64,000 bases of DNA from positions 34,639,080 to 34,703,079 of the forward strand of contig CM075773.1 in NCBI GenBank assembly GCA_037974665.1. The letters run 5' to 3'. How positions within the stretch are numbered: the first letter of the stretch is position 1; each line of letters begins with the position of its first letter. The position numbers and the translations under genes are program-made. The notes under the pieces are model-generated. The model did not search any database, was not told where the DNA came from, and saw only the letters and a program-made list of their open reading frames with translations. This document shows positions 1 to 13,000 of this stretch, piece by piece. The stretch comes from Ehretia macrophylla (taxonomy: Eukaryota > Streptophyta > Magnoliopsida > Boraginales > Ehretiaceae).

Positions 1-353
1 CATATGCACAACAAAATTTTTTTGAGTTCTATGGTATTGGTTACCTGGTTGTCTATAGCAAAATACTCCAAGTTCATCTGCAGGATTCACACCATTAATG
101 AGCATCCTAACAAAATGTAGATGTGCTCAAACACCAAAAGTAGAAGGTACAGAAGAAACTTGAAGAAGAAAGCCACAATAACCTCAGTCAAGGCACCAAT
201 GCGAGGCAAAACAGTTGTATCTTTCTTGATGTGATTAACCAGTTCTCTAGGGACAGATGAACTGAAAAAGACAAATGCCCTGGAAACAAGGAGAAAGAGG
301 GGGAGGAATGAGTGAGTGAGGGAGATAGATAGATAGATAGATAGATAGATAGT

Positions 354-397
<44 letters not shown>

Positions 398-3300
398 TGA
401 ATATTCATGTTCAAATTTAACAAGACTTTCAAAAGATTCTTTTTCTTGCTACTCTTTCACCTCTTCTCTATCTTGGTTTTCCTTTTTCCAGGGGTTGACA
501 ACGTAAGACTCTAGCACCAATCAAATAGAAATTTCTAGAGCATAATGACAAATGATAACCGGACGTACTTTCTGTATAGTGGTGATTTTCCACCCATGTC
601 AGAGAGGAAGATAATAACACTGCAATTCAACAGAAAAGAGCATATGAGATGTATGTGAATATATACATATACATATATGTTAATATCTATATATAGAGAG
701 AGAGAAAGAGCTAAGAAAGAGAATGTTTGATTGTTTGATTGTAACAGACAATGATAAACATTGCAAGCAACAGTAGATAGTCCTCATATTTAAACATCTT
801 AATGAAAAACAGTAAAGAAGTAGTGGCAAATGAAGATGTAGACTCAAAGGAGCCTGTGAGTTTTTGCAAATTAATAAAGGTGACAAGGATATGATCAAGA
901 AAAAGTCATATACAAGTGTGCAAATGTCGGTAAAAAAGCCATTCCATTTTATATACGGTATCCAAAGATGCTTTCGTGCATATATTATGTACAACTACAA
1001 GGTAATAAATTAATGTTTTACTCATTTCAAACCAAACGCAACAGGAAGGAAGAAATTGAGTCCACAGGGTTGTCAAAATGAAGTTATCTCCCTCTCCCTT
1101 CTTCACTTGAAACTAAAGTTAAAAGAATAAAATATGTGGTTACTTCTCTTTGGTAGGCTGAATAAAATATATAGCGTCCATAGTGGGCAATGGCTGTCTT
1201 CGCCTGTGAATATCTTCCACCACTGCAGATACAATTTAAAAAACTTCTTGCCATCAGTAATGACATATCAACAATTAAAGCATTAATGAAAACACTAAAG
1301 CTGGTAACAAGCCATTCGATAGTTTGTGGCGGAAGAAATAGCAAAGTGTAACTCAATCTATCAAAAAGAAAAAGTGAAATACAACTTAGCAAATCATGCT
1401 ATGTGAGTCACTACTAGAATTTAGATATATAGAAAAGTAATAAGGGTTTCTTGCCCTCTATATCATACAATATAGCAACTCATGCCAGGTAGATCACAAA
1501 TAGAATATAGATATAGGCATATAGCTCCCAAGCAATATTTATCTCAATGGGGAACAAGGAAAGTAAAAGAATCTGAGACTGGCATTGTATATCTTACATG
1601 AAACTCCTTCCTCTGTTATATCTGCCATTTTGCATGAATATGACATTACTTTAACAGTAACTTTGTCCATGACAAGCACCTACAAGTAAAGAGAGTCAAA
1701 CTGACAGGTGTACAAGTCAAAGTAGTAAACAAACAGAAAAGTTTCATCAAAAAATAAAAATAAAAAGTATAACGAAAAAACCTCTATTTCCCCCATATCA
1801 ATACTTAGCAAATAAATTAGATACAAATGATCTCTATTAAAAAACTGGCAATGTGTCAGGTAAGAGGAGAAAAGAGACTAGATAGAAGGGCAAAAGAAGT
1901 AGAAAACAACCAATAGAAACATCAACAGCACATACCTTCCAAGTAGATTTGGAGTCCTTTTGCTTGGCTGATCGAAGCATTTCGTACAATAACCCTGCAA
2001 ATCATACATGAAATTATAGAAAGGTCAAACGGAAAACATGTATCCCAGATTTATAAGGAAGCATGATAGCCATTAGTTTAGAGCAATACAAATGAAAAGG
2101 AAAAACTGGATCTTCCAATGAAAATGGACATCCATAATCACTAATTTATAATGAGCATAAAGCTCTGATTGCTACCAACTGCAGATATTATCAGGCCAAA
2201 AGCTTATCACTCTAACGATAAGAGACAGCCAAACTAATTTATAAGGTGCTACAGACTGAAGGATTTCAACAAGCAAGAGATCTTCTCTAATTGAAGAAAA
2301 AAGGTTATTACACGAGTTAAGGAAACCCATTAACAAAATTCCTGTATTTCATATTGTTTAACGAATAGCTCACAAATCATATTCTACTATAAGTTTGTAG
2401 GAATTACAATATGTACTTATAACGATACAGAAAATCCTTAATTCCTCTCTTTAATTGAAAAGTTATGTTTAAGTTCTTTTCTTTTCACATCTATATGTGT
2501 AAATCCTTACTTCACTAGCAGCCACATAAGATTAGAGCCAATTAGTATTGTATGACAAGCCTAATGTCCCAAAGCAAAACCATAACATGTTTATGTATCA
2601 ATCCCTGACTTGTCACAGATCTAACCAAACCAAGATTTATCCCGATAGGTAAAGTCGGCTCTATGGGTCTAACAACGCAACTCATTTTTATTGAGAGTCA
2701 TCTCCTTTGTTAGCTCCGAGTAAGCTCTTGTATGAGAGTCTTCATCCAACTCTTTTGAGACTAATATGTAATATAGTTAAGTACCCTTTGCTTTTTAGTC
2801 ATCATGAAAGCCTATCCGTGTCTTCTTAGACTATCCTTTATACCCAGTATGCACTAGTTATACGACACTGGTGTCACACAGCCAATCAAATTCTCTCCCT
2901 TCAAGTCAAAACTCAATAGTATGCTCCTGTTACTACCTTGTTCAAACATATCCCTAAATTATGACACTCAACAGAGACTATGATTCACTTTATTATTATC
3001 ATGTGCTTAGGCTAAGACTTCCTGATATCCTAATAACACTCCTTGATTATAACTAGAAATACGGATAGATACGGACGCAGACTTCGTCTCGGGTTCAAAT
3101 CTTAGTAACGGCCTCTACGCCAACAGGAATAAGTCTGCTTACACTTCCCTTTCTCACACTATGTACACTTAATTCAACATTTTTAAGATAAGTACGTGAA
3201 TTAACTTCTAGCAGAACACAAATGCACATTCTAGTGGAAAACAACACCTTAAATTCCGATCAACAAGCTATCATCAAACAACCAAATGCTAATATTTCAC

Positions 3301-3650
3301 CCAAAAAAAAAAAATTAAATCAAAATTAATTTATATAAGAAGCTTCAAAACTAAAGCTTTTATAGCATCTTTAATTTGAAAAAAGCATCATTAACACCAA
3401 ATCATAACTTAAATTAATCAATTCAGTTCAGTTCAAACATGGATCAGATCAATATTAGGAATTCAAATATCATTTCACTAAACTAAATCAAATTATTATT
3501 TCACTAAACTAAATCAATTAACAGCAATAATAATAATAAGTAGGTAAAATGAGTTAACGTTTATTTTCACTTACTTTGGCGGCCACTTTGGCGGAAGTAT
3601 TTGTAGTCGCTGCCACCCTGCGACGACGTATCGGAGTCAGACATCGACAT
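1..3650 (-). CDS. KEU: KEULE/SEC1-type Sec1/Munc18 (SM) protein, 5' part only
   Basis: SM proteins bind syntaxins and drive vesicle fusion; KEULE works with KNOLLE at the cell plate in cytokinesis. I assembled seven exons with GT-AG borders and matching phases: 3575-3650, 1936-1994, 1598-1679, 1144-1222, 569-619, 183-279 and 45-77. They give about 160 residues, starting [14 protein letters not shown], then [76 protein letters not shown] and [11 protein letters not shown]. These follow the Arabidopsis KEULE N-terminus as I remember it in order and spacing; a full protein is about 660 residues, so roughly three quarters lies outside the window to the left. The upstream ATG at 3650 is chosen; a second ATG two codons later is also possible. 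Introns hold GATA/TA/GA microsatellites. The N-terminal part alone does not exclude the SEC1A/SEC1B paralogues. Confidence 0.92.
323..398. repeat. Compound microsatellite (GATA)n-(TA)n-(GA)n
   Basis: Seven or so GATA units pass directly into about 13 TA units and then about 9 GA units. The tract lies in the intron between exons 5 and 6 of the KEULE-like gene. It is likely to be length-polymorphic. Confidence 0.9.
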
Positions 3651-3780
3651 GGCGATGTGTTGAGTTGATTTGATCGATCCAACCGTAGAGAGAGAGAGAG
3701 AGAGATGAACTATAAAAGGAAAGGTCAAGTTTGAGAGATGAGAATTAACAGTGCCATTATATATAGAGGTTTGACTCTTC
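3651..3780 (-). promoter_or_regulatory. 5' leader and likely core promoter of the KEULE-like gene
   Basis: Reading leftwards into the gene, there is a TATATATA stretch at about 3757-3766, roughly 110 bases before the ATG, and a second TATA-like TTTTATAG at about 3711-3718. A (GA)n/(CT)n run at 3686-3705 sits in the probable leader; CT-rich leaders are common in plant genes. Transcript ends cannot be seen from sequence alone. Confidence 0.45.
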
Positions 3781-3891
3781 GAAGAGCTCCGTTGACCCCG
3801 AAATTTTTCGTTTTTGCTTTTTTTGCATTTTACTCGTTTTTTATTTTATGTACAGACCGGGTCGTACTAGTAAAATGCAAAAAAAAAAAAA

Positions 3892-3946
3892 GTGGAATTA
3901 TGAATTAAGAGTTCCGCTAAAAATGTGGAATTATGAATTAAGAGTT
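3892..3946. repeat. Short tandem duplication, 33-bp period
   Basis: A 22-base segment beginning GTGGAATTATGAATTAAGAG occurs at 3892-3913 and again at 3925-3946. It lies immediately left of the target-site duplication of the element at 3955-4885. Confidence 0.85.
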
Positions 3947-3954
3947 ATAAGATA

Positions 3955-4885
3955 GGGTTAAATTCACTTTGTATCCTTATTCTATATATATTGTGATATT
4001 TATTATTTTTTATTTTTAAAAACACTCACTTATTAATCCTCTTCTTAACTTTACGTTAAAAAATTAACTGATTGTGTTATTGTTCATATTTTTTGCCAAA
4101 AATACCCCTACTATCTAAACACTCACAAATAACGAAAAACACTCTTCTACACCTCTTTTATCATCAATACCCCGCACATATACCCTTTTTTCAGTATCAA
4201 CATCTATACACAACCTTCAAAAAATACACAGTGAGACACCAAACACACACACATACACAGTGACAACACGCACATAGACATAGTCACATGCAAACACACA
4301 CATATACACAATCACAAACATGTACACACACAAACAGCAAGAACAAAATATGCAAATCTTCGTAAAAGAATGGCAAAATCCTAGTTGATTTTGGATCTTA
4401 TATTGTCTTTCAACATCAAAAAGATTATAATAGAAAATTAAAAACAAAAAACAAAAAATCCACACGCAAACATACCCAAGCCCACGCACACAGTACCACA
4501 CACACATGGTCCGGGCGGTGTGGGGGTAGTGGTCTGTGTGGGTAGGGCTATGGTGGGTAAGGTCCGCGTGGGGTGGGGGTCATCAGATTTTGGGGTTGGG
4601 GTTTTGGTTTAGTCGGGGGAGGGGTTGGGGTTGAGGTAAGGGGTGGGGGTGTGTGGGGTTAAGGTTAGGATTGAGGATGAAAGGTGTAGGGTTTTGTTAT
4701 TTTTTTATTTAACCGTAAATTTGAGTTTATAAATAGTTGATAAGGGTCATTTAGTAATTGTGCTTTTATGGTAACATAATTTAAAATTGACCAAAGGCAA
4801 AGGTTAATAAAGGAGTGTTTTTAAAGGTGAGGTGTAGTAGGTGTCACGACATATATAGAATAGGGGTACAAAGTGGATTTAACCC
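3955..4885. mobile_element. Non-autonomous Mutator-like element with 9-bp TSD
   Basis: The left end starts GGGTTAAATTCACTTTGTA and the right end is its inverse with few changes (TACAAAGTGGATTTAACCC). Similarity between the ends continues for about 100 bases. Both sides carry the identical 9-mer TATAAGATA (3946-3954 and 4886-4894), the TSD size of Mutator-like elements. The interior is AC-rich on one side and G-rich on the other and has no transposase reading frame. It sits about 300 bases upstream of the KEULE-like start codon, so it lies in the promoter region. Family from TIR and TSD only. Confidence 0.85.
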
Positions 4886-4894
4886 TATAAGATA

Positions 4895-7800
4895 TTATTG
4901 TACCACAATTTTATTCCAGTAATAATGAAATAAAATCTTTCTTGTAAGGTTCAACACTCTAAATTATTTTAGAGTTTTGTTATTGACTGATTTGGTACGT
5001 ATATAAGAGCACATCCCGTTGTACCTGAATGTTTACTAGTTGAAGGTCGGGTTTCGCAAAATAATCCAGTGATTGAATTTCGTCAGTTGAATTCTCGCAT
5101 CATAAAAAAATAAAAAAAATAAAAAAAACTTAATTAATAAGAATATGATTCATCCTCTCCTTTATTCAATAATATCAAGGAATTTTTTGACACGTTTAAG
5201 AGAATTATTTAGAAAATGTTTGTTTACTTAGAATTGGAATTAAAGAAATTAATTCAAGTTACTTTCCAACTTGAATTAATTTCTTTCTCCAATTTGAAAT
5301 GGACGAGTAAGATACACAAAATAAAACTGTAAAAGGATGGCAAAACATTGGAGCATCTTTTAGAATAAACTTCATATAATGTTGAAGACTTTTAATAAGG
5401 AAATTATTGCATTTTTTTTTAAAGCTGAATAGTTATTGACAAAAATGGAGTTCAATTGGATGAGCTCTTGGCTCTTGCACTTTTATGGTTTTTTATTTTT
5501 TAATGTTGGAGAGAAAAATTTCGTAATGACTTTGAGTTATAATTTGGTAATGACTATTGTGTCAACCACTGACATAATAGTTCAAAAGGTATAATCCAAC
5601 GATAGTGAAGATAAAATAGATTTTGTGAGGTCACGAATTTGATATTCTCTATTGCTCTGAAGTTCCATCCTTAACTAACCAGATATATGTGTAGACGCGT
5701 ACCGTTATATTCAAAAATTTATCAATTGGTGGTCAAGCTCCACCAGATAAATTTTCACGTTATCAACAAAAATTTGTCACATAATAAGAATTCGGTGAAT
5801 GTTTAGCATTTAAATGTTTTTTTTTTTTCTTTTTTGGACTCGATCAAAAGAATGTCAAATAAGCTTTCGAGCATGAAACATATATATCACCACTTAAAAA
5901 ATTCAGACAATTACAATATAAACAAGTTGTTATGTTATTACTTCTTATTCAACAGCCTCATGATAAATGCCTTTAATTATTACAAAATAAACAAGTTGTT
6001 ATATGTTATCACTTTACTAATTCAAAGTCAAAGGTACATTGATCTGGAAGAGTGTTTGATTTTGATTTACTAACTTTTTCAATGTGTTTACACGTTAAAA
6101 ATAATAGTCAACGAACCTTAGAATAATTTGTCAACACCTGTTTCATGCCTTTAAAACAACATTTTAGCATCCTAAGCTAAATCCCACCCATACCATGAAA
6201 TATGAATCTAACTTGAATGAAATTATACATGAGAATAATTACTTACGTATGAAAATCAAGTATCATTTTGAATGGTTACTTGGCAACCCTAATTGTAATA
6301 GTAGTTGAATGATCCAAAAAATAAAATTTGAGTATTTTGATGAGAAGTAACTCTTGTCAAAACATAATTTAGCGTTTTATATTCATATAAGAAACTCGTA
6401 TGTGTTAGTATACGTTAGATTATACTCAATTTCAGATATTGGTCAAACACAATATTTAGCAATTATACCAAATTAAACCAAACTAAAAGAACGCTAGCCC
6501 ACTTCCTTTTTAGCATTTATATATTCATAAAAATTTTAGGGTTCATATATTCATAAAATTGCTCTTTAGGATGATTTCTGCTCTGGCATTTTCAATTTCC
6601 AAAAAAGGAAGTCTAAAAAAGAGTTAGGAAAGGCAAAGAAAAATGCATCCGAATATTTGGTGAAATGGTTGGGTAGTAACTTATTACAGTCAAAGATTTT
6701 AAATTGAAACTTATGCATTTCGATTACGAATATTATCTGACCTGTTTTTATCTGAAGTATGCGTTAAATAATGTATTACACCACAAGTTTATGACCTTGA
6801 GATAGATCTAATGTATTTTTAACTAAAAAGAGTTTCTCATCATAAACAAAAAGCAAAAAGAAAAGAATTAATTTTTGCTAAACTGTTGACAAGTCCGCCA
6901 GCTAATTTATCCTGCCCGTGCACATGACAACCTCTTTCTCCTTCCTGGAGCAGAATAGCAATTCATACAATTCAACAAATTAATAGACTTTGAAGCATTA
7001 TAAGTTTTATTTTCTTGAATTTGAATCCTGTTATAATATTATAAAAAATATTAATAGTTGTGAACTAATAATACAGTTACAACAAATGTCAATTTTACAA
7101 ACTCTCGATGGTATTGACTCTAAATGCTGCAGTCAGATTGCTAGTCTTGGCCACAAAAGGTATGCAGCCAAACTTATTTTCATAAACAAGGATGACTTTT
7201 CTTGTATTAACAAGGTAATTACACAATGACATAGGTTGAAGCTCCAAATATACTCACAGCTCACAAGAATGATATCCTATCGAGTATATGCTTCCTATGA
7301 AATTCCAAGGAAAACGTTATCTTTCTGTAAGGAAAAAACTTGGTTTGCTATCGGGATATAAACAACTCATATATTAAGAGTAAACTTCACACGTGTAAAA
7401 TCGATTAAAATATGCGTGAGTCAGATATTTCGTTGAGCCAGACCTAATGGCGGAGCCATTTATGGGTCAGGAGGATTGTAACCCCCACTAACCTTAAAAG
7501 TGAAGTTATTAAAGAGTGACTTATTACATAACTTTGTGTATTTTAAAGATATTTTTTGACTGAAAAATCAATTTTGTTACAATTGAAAAGAATTATATAT
7601 ATATATATATGAATACTAAATTGTGTATTTTTAACCTCTACTAAATAATAATCTTAAATCCGTCCCCAAACCAAAGTTTTCCCCACTATAAATACCTAAA
7701 ATCCAATACACACTAGAGAAACTGATTAAAACCATAATTCGAGAAAAAGAAAGAAAAATTAAAACCATCATTGACCAAACGATGAATAAACCAAGGCATT

Positions 7801-8075
7801 GCAAAGATACCAACAACAAATAACAAAACGCCAAACTGTTCTTTTTGACTCAAAGATCCTCAGAATCAAGTAGTTCATATAAAGAGACATTCTCGTTTAA
7901 TAAATGTACATATTGATTATGCGTTGCCATGAGTAAACATCCTCTCATAACATCGTAACGTTATAAACGAGATCCAATAATTATAAATTGTCTACATCAT
8001 TTCATCAAAATTGAATCCGCAATTCACAACTATTAACTTTCGCTATAATATATGAACAGATTCATTCTCGCAATG
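4895..8075. other. Intergenic, no gene recognised
   Basis: AT-rich sequence without a convincing reading frame. The open frames here (for example 5834-6073, 6990-7229 and the reverse frame at 7631-7834) have no recognisable domain and plain AT-rich composition. A short inverted repeat around ACTTGAATTAATTTCTTT lies near 5245-5290. Confidence 0.6.
7448..7675. repeat. Dispersed repeat beginning GGCGGAGCCA, also at 9655-9800
   Basis: The segment starts GGCGGAGCCATTTATGGGTC and ends TTAAATCCGTCCCC, the style of a widespread plant non-autonomous DNA element whose ends read GGCGGAGCC and GGNTCCGCC. The stretch at 9655-9800 shares AGTTGTTAAAGAGTGA-like and TGTTTTTAACC-like blocks in the same order, so both look like relics of one family. 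Ends are too worn for a TSD. Confidence 0.4.
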
Positions 8076-10038
8076 CTACATAGGAGATGGGGTTAAGCCC
8101 TTTCCATTGCTATCATTAGTACAGACATTGCTATTATAGTACCTGCAAATCACCTTGCACTTGACAACATTGTCATAGACATAGAACCCAGGTGTGACCA
8201 TGATTCTTACCATAGCAGGAACCAATTTTCGAGCCTTGTCGCCACCTATTTCTTCCATGTAAATGGAGTCAAACCTCACACCCTTGTCTACTCTAAATAT
8301 AGGTAAGCTAGGATGCAGTGAGGTAGCCAGAAGGTGAACCAACCACACAGCTTTAGATGCACCAAAGAAGGCTTGCAAGACTTGTGCAGGCCAGGGACGG
8401 TTCCAACCCAGCATAGCTACAATCTCACTCATCTTCCTATCACAAAACTTGCTGAAATCTTCACTGAATTGCCTGGTTCCTCTGCTCAAAACTTCCTCCC
8501 ATGTCAGCCCCTGTAATCGCGTAAACGACGCGAAATTCGCCTCACAGCGATCGATTGGATTCAGAATCTGGTATGGAGAACTCTTGAAAAACCCAATGGA
8601 TTCGAAATCTTCGAAAAAAGCCATGTTTAACAGAGCTTCAAGATAAAACAGCAAGCATTTCGGGTTTGCAGATGAAGAAATCTTGATATCATAAGGCCGC
8701 AAAAGCAATGCTATGCGATCAAAGACTTTGTTGCCACCTATTTGCCTTAGCTGAAGAGTCAATGATCTACTTAAAAGCCTTATTGATGATCTTGCTTCAG
8801 AGACTGAAACCAAGAAATGTTCAATCACTTTCTCATCATCACCAACTCTAATACACTTGAAATTCACATGGCTACTGCACAGGTCAAGATTAGACTTTAA
8901 ACTTTGGCAATAAACTTCAAGCTTGTTAAGCTTCTTTTCAAGCTCAGCCATGGCAGACTTTGATCTTGAAACTTCAAGATCAGCTTCATCTCTTCTTCTT
9001 GTTGCTTGTATGAGCTTATGTGAGAGCTCAGCCACTGCAACTTTCCATTGCTCATCTCTAGACATAGTCGATGATTCATCTGTTGATCTTGGACTATTCT
9101 TCACGAAAGAAGAGAAAATGGATTTGAATATACCATTTGGACTAGGCATAGATAGTCTAATATTATTAACTCTGTTGTCCAAAGGAACAACTGAAATCTT
9201 CTCCCTAGTGATCGGCCTGCACTTGTTCCACGACACGGCCCCGCGGTCGCCTCCGGCAACTTCATGGCCGCTTTCTTGCCTCTTTTTTGTCGACCCTTTG
9301 CCTCTGTTGCCAGAAGCATTTTCATTGAAAGGTGTAGGGTAGTGCCTATAGTCGACTTCTTTCATGTCTGCATAGTCACTTGGGGTTGTTTCCATGAAAC
9401 TAATACGCCCTTGAGAGCATTGCTCATCTTCATTGCCTTCTTCAATCTGTAACAACCCATCAAAACATAAAACTTAACGAAAAAAATGGTCAAACATAAA
9501 CTTAATCAAGATATGTTTTCTTTAACATGCAAAAATGTAACCATATACACTGATTTATGCCAAGTTGCTAGGTGCTAATTATGTCTAGGTAAAAATCTTA
9601 GTACAAAATCTGTCACTAAGAAAGAAACAGCTAGGGTGGAACCATTAACAGGCGAGCAGGGATTGATCTCAATATTAACGGAGTTGTTAAAGAGTGAAAA
9701 ATTGATGTAACTCGGACTCCAAAAAAAAAAAAAATTCATATACAAATACTACATTAGGTGTTTTTAACCCTATTGAATCATAATTTTAGATCACTTCCTA
9801 CTAGAAACAGCTCTATTTGATATTTTTCGAATGAGAATATTGTTGGAGAGACAAAGTCTCATCACTACCAAACTCAGACTTTGTAAGGAAGTATGTTGGA
9901 GGGGCGTGTTGGAGATATCAAATTACTAGTATACGTGTACATATACGTATAGGAACATGGATTAGGGGTACTTACAGGAGTGAAATGATGAAGATGGTGA
10001 GGGGAGAGGGAGGATTTGTTGGATGAAGAAGTGGCCAT
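8076..10038 (-). CDS. IRKI: IRK-interacting protein-like (DUF641/GIL1-IRKI family)
   Basis: Family members interact with the leucine-rich receptor kinase IRK of root and shoot apices (IRKI) or act in light-dependent gravitropism (GIL1). Two exons, 9976-10038 and 8076-9446, joined in phase 0 across a 529-base GT-AG intron, give 477 residues. The second exon alone has no ATG near its start; the small first exon supplies MATSSSNKSSLSPHHLHHFT, a typical Ser/His-rich start. Residues about 20-150 are low-complexity and charged. About 155-213 is a coiled coil (ELSHKLIQATRRRDEADLEV). The C-terminal half has the conserved DUF641 blocks: SVSEARSSIRLLSRSL, LLRPYDIKISS, ILNPIDRCEANFASFTRL, FCDRKMSEIVAMLGW, FFGASKAVWLVHLLATSLHP and MVTPGFYVYDNVVKCKV. 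No membrane segment is seen. The second-exon block order matches Arabidopsis IRKI as I recall it better than GIL1. Confidence 0.9.
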
Positions 10039-13000
10039 GATGGGGCATGGACTTTCAATGTCTCATAATTTTGGCATTACACAAAGTAAATAACGAGGAT
10101 AGGAGGAAGAGTTTCTTTTTATCTTTATGTTGTATGAGTGGGTAGTTTGAAAGTTTCATTCACTTTTCACTATCCATCATTTTCTTTAAGGTTGTGTTTT
10201 CGTCGGCTTGTAATCATGGTTTTTGATAGAATTCACAGGTTTTTTTTTTTTGCAGGTGTCTGAAGCAATTTAGCAGCCTGACCAAAGTTTTTTCCCATAG
10301 TCTTCATATGCCCAATGCCGGGTCAGAGTTTATTCCCACGAAGATAGGAAAAAAATTCAACGGTGCATGTTCTATTTTTTTAATTTTTTTTCTAACGAAT
10401 AAACTCACATTAAATAGAATCGGAATAATACTAGACTTTTTTTAAGAGTATAATATATTTAACCGTTTAAATACTTATCAGATTTTTGGAATTTTTTATT
10501 TTTTATTATTTCGTTGTCATTGTGCTATACTTTTCAAATGGAAGAAATTTCCGGAAAGAGACCTTGGTCCACAATTTACGATACTATGAATAATAGTCTA
10601 TAATACTGTATCTACTAAGATTAAGACATAGATGTGATACCAAGAAAATACATATGAACTCACACTAACAAATATAAACGTGTTTACGCTAGCTAACTGA
10701 GAGTTACCTTATATTATCCTTCTCTTTTATTTAAATTTGAGACCAATAATATCACACTTATAAACTAAACAAACAAAAAGAAATTTTCATTTCTCTTTCT
10801 ATATTTCTATCTATAATCCATCATTAAATGTTTTCTTTAAATATTAGAAGCATGTGGTTAGGACAAAAATAGGAAAAAGAAAAAAAAATTACGGGGGGTC
10901 ATATATTTTTTTTTCCCCTTAAAAATGTTATATATATTAAAAAACAATTTAGAGTCCCCGCCCCGCCCTGCCCTTCCCTGCCATGTAGTAGTAAGTCCAA
11001 CCTCTTAAATCTGTTTGTAGGTCCTTCCCAATCCAGGATCATTAAATCACAATACCCTTTGGTCATTTTCTCTCCAACCCAGCACCACCACCACCCCCCC
11101 CCCCCCTCCACCCCCACCCCACCCCACCCCACCCCACCCCACACACACACCCCCATTGCAATGAAGATAGATTTTTGGATTGTCCTTCAGCAGCTAAGCG
11201 TCAACGTTGTGGCTATGTGGCTAAATTCCATCATTTCACATGTTTGCTCTGCAGGTCAATGGCTTTAACTTATTCGCCATCTTCATCAAGCTCCCAATCC
11301 CAAAGACACCGTATGTGTATTTTTGGAAGCATTATTTACATAAGCAGAAAGAAATGGACAAGTGCATGGCATGTGTTGGGATTGTTCAGATATGAACAAA
11401 TGGGTACATGTCCAATTTCAAACTTTGTTACCTTCAATATTGCACGTAAAAAGATGTCGAGTAATTGCTTCTGCAATAAATGCAAAAAGTCCACTACAAA
11501 TGTGATTCTTAATCTTTTAAAGTAGTAATAAATTAATACGGTATCAAAGTTAAAAATATTTAAATTTTGATATAGATAAAACTTCGACTTACTCTTAACA
11601 TGATATTAAAGTTAAAAGTATTTGAATTTTGATATAGATGGAAGTTCGACCTAATTTCATCATATTGATAGAGTTTCACAGTTAAATTTAATCCCATGGC
11701 AAGGCTTGAGCCCCAGCTTGGCCGACTCAGTTTGAGATGCTCGATATGAGAAGATACACTCGAATATGGCAACATGAACTGTTGAATTTTTTTCAAAAGA
11801 CTAGCAGAAATCATGAATGTACCATTGCCCACGATCTTGTCTAGGCTTGTGTTTGACACATGGTAGAGAGGAGGCGAAAGTGTTGTGGGGTGAGTACAAA
11901 TACCTCTCCAAAACGTCGCAAAGCTAATGCATCTTTATATACTCACACTCACATTTCTCTCTATGAAATTATCCTCCAAGTCATATTCATTGAGCCCAGG
12001 CTTAATATTTAACGGTCATTAATATGAACGTCAAAATTTATCCCACAAGATTGAGTCACATTCCTTTTTAAAGGTTAGCTGGAAGTAAATCTTAGCTAGA
12101 ACATTTGTATTTTCACTTTGTTAGGTTCAAGTTTTGCCACAATCACCCCTTTATAAAGAATTTTTTCATGTCCAATGTAAAAATAAAATAATTTTTTCTC
12201 TAATAATTTAACCATTTAGATGAGGTGATAAATTAACAAAAATAACGTATAATTGAAGACATTTTATGAAATCTTCATGTAGCTAGGATTATAAATATGT
12301 TAATATATATATATATATATCTAACATACACTGCCCATGACAGGCAGCATAGGAGTATTACAACATCAATAATAGATCCTAATCAATCTGTGGCTATGGG
12401 AATGTTAAATTGTTAATGTCATCAAGCATTCATTCATTTCTAATTGGGATAGAATTTTTCTTGAGACACTACTACCATAAATAATGTGAACGCAAAAGAA
12501 AAATTTCTCTGAAAAAACATAATAGGCACTAATAACCGATGATAGGGGAAAACATTTATGGACCTACACTAAATTTGATGTACATGTTGTAGAGTTCACA
12601 AAGAAACGTGTAAACTCTATTAAATAAGACTCGTGTCACTATCCGATTATACAAAGGTGATTTGTAAGTAAATTCCGTGGTGTATAAACTTAGAAACATG
12701 TTTTACTCAATTTCATGGAAAAAGTAAGAAGTTGAAGGCTTTTGTCATTGTCAGCAGTAATGAATCTGATGGAACGGAATTGAGGCATTTATTTCTTTAT
12801 CTTAAACCTCAACTACTCATAATAATTTCGCAGATGGTGATCTGCTCTATAGGTGGAAAAAACACAATACCTGCAACTTGCAAGCGAGAGAGAGAGAGAG
12901 AGAGAGTTGGCATGTGAAGTTCATAAATGTGTAGCCATTGTAGATTGTGATTTGCGAATATGTTGAGAAAGTGTTGTTTTTTGGTCCTACATGAACCAAG

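Noticed and set aside
247-1392. Several reverse open frames rich in Ile/Tyr/Ser/Leu
   Set aside because: They run through microsatellites and introns of the KEULE-like gene; the real exons in this stretch are short and lie in other frames.
3061-3130. Possible tRNA or SINE promoter box (GGGTTCAAATC)
   Set aside because: A B-box-like string only; no cloverleaf, A box or A-rich tail could be assembled around it.
4072-4507. Open frames on both strands with His/Thr and Val/Cys-Val repeats
   Set aside because: They are translations of the AC/GT-rich interior of the Mutator-like element, not proteins.
8334-9452. Plus-strand and other reverse frames overlapping the IRKI-like gene
   Set aside because: Shadows of the real coding frame; none has a domain, while the 477-residue frame has all family blocks.
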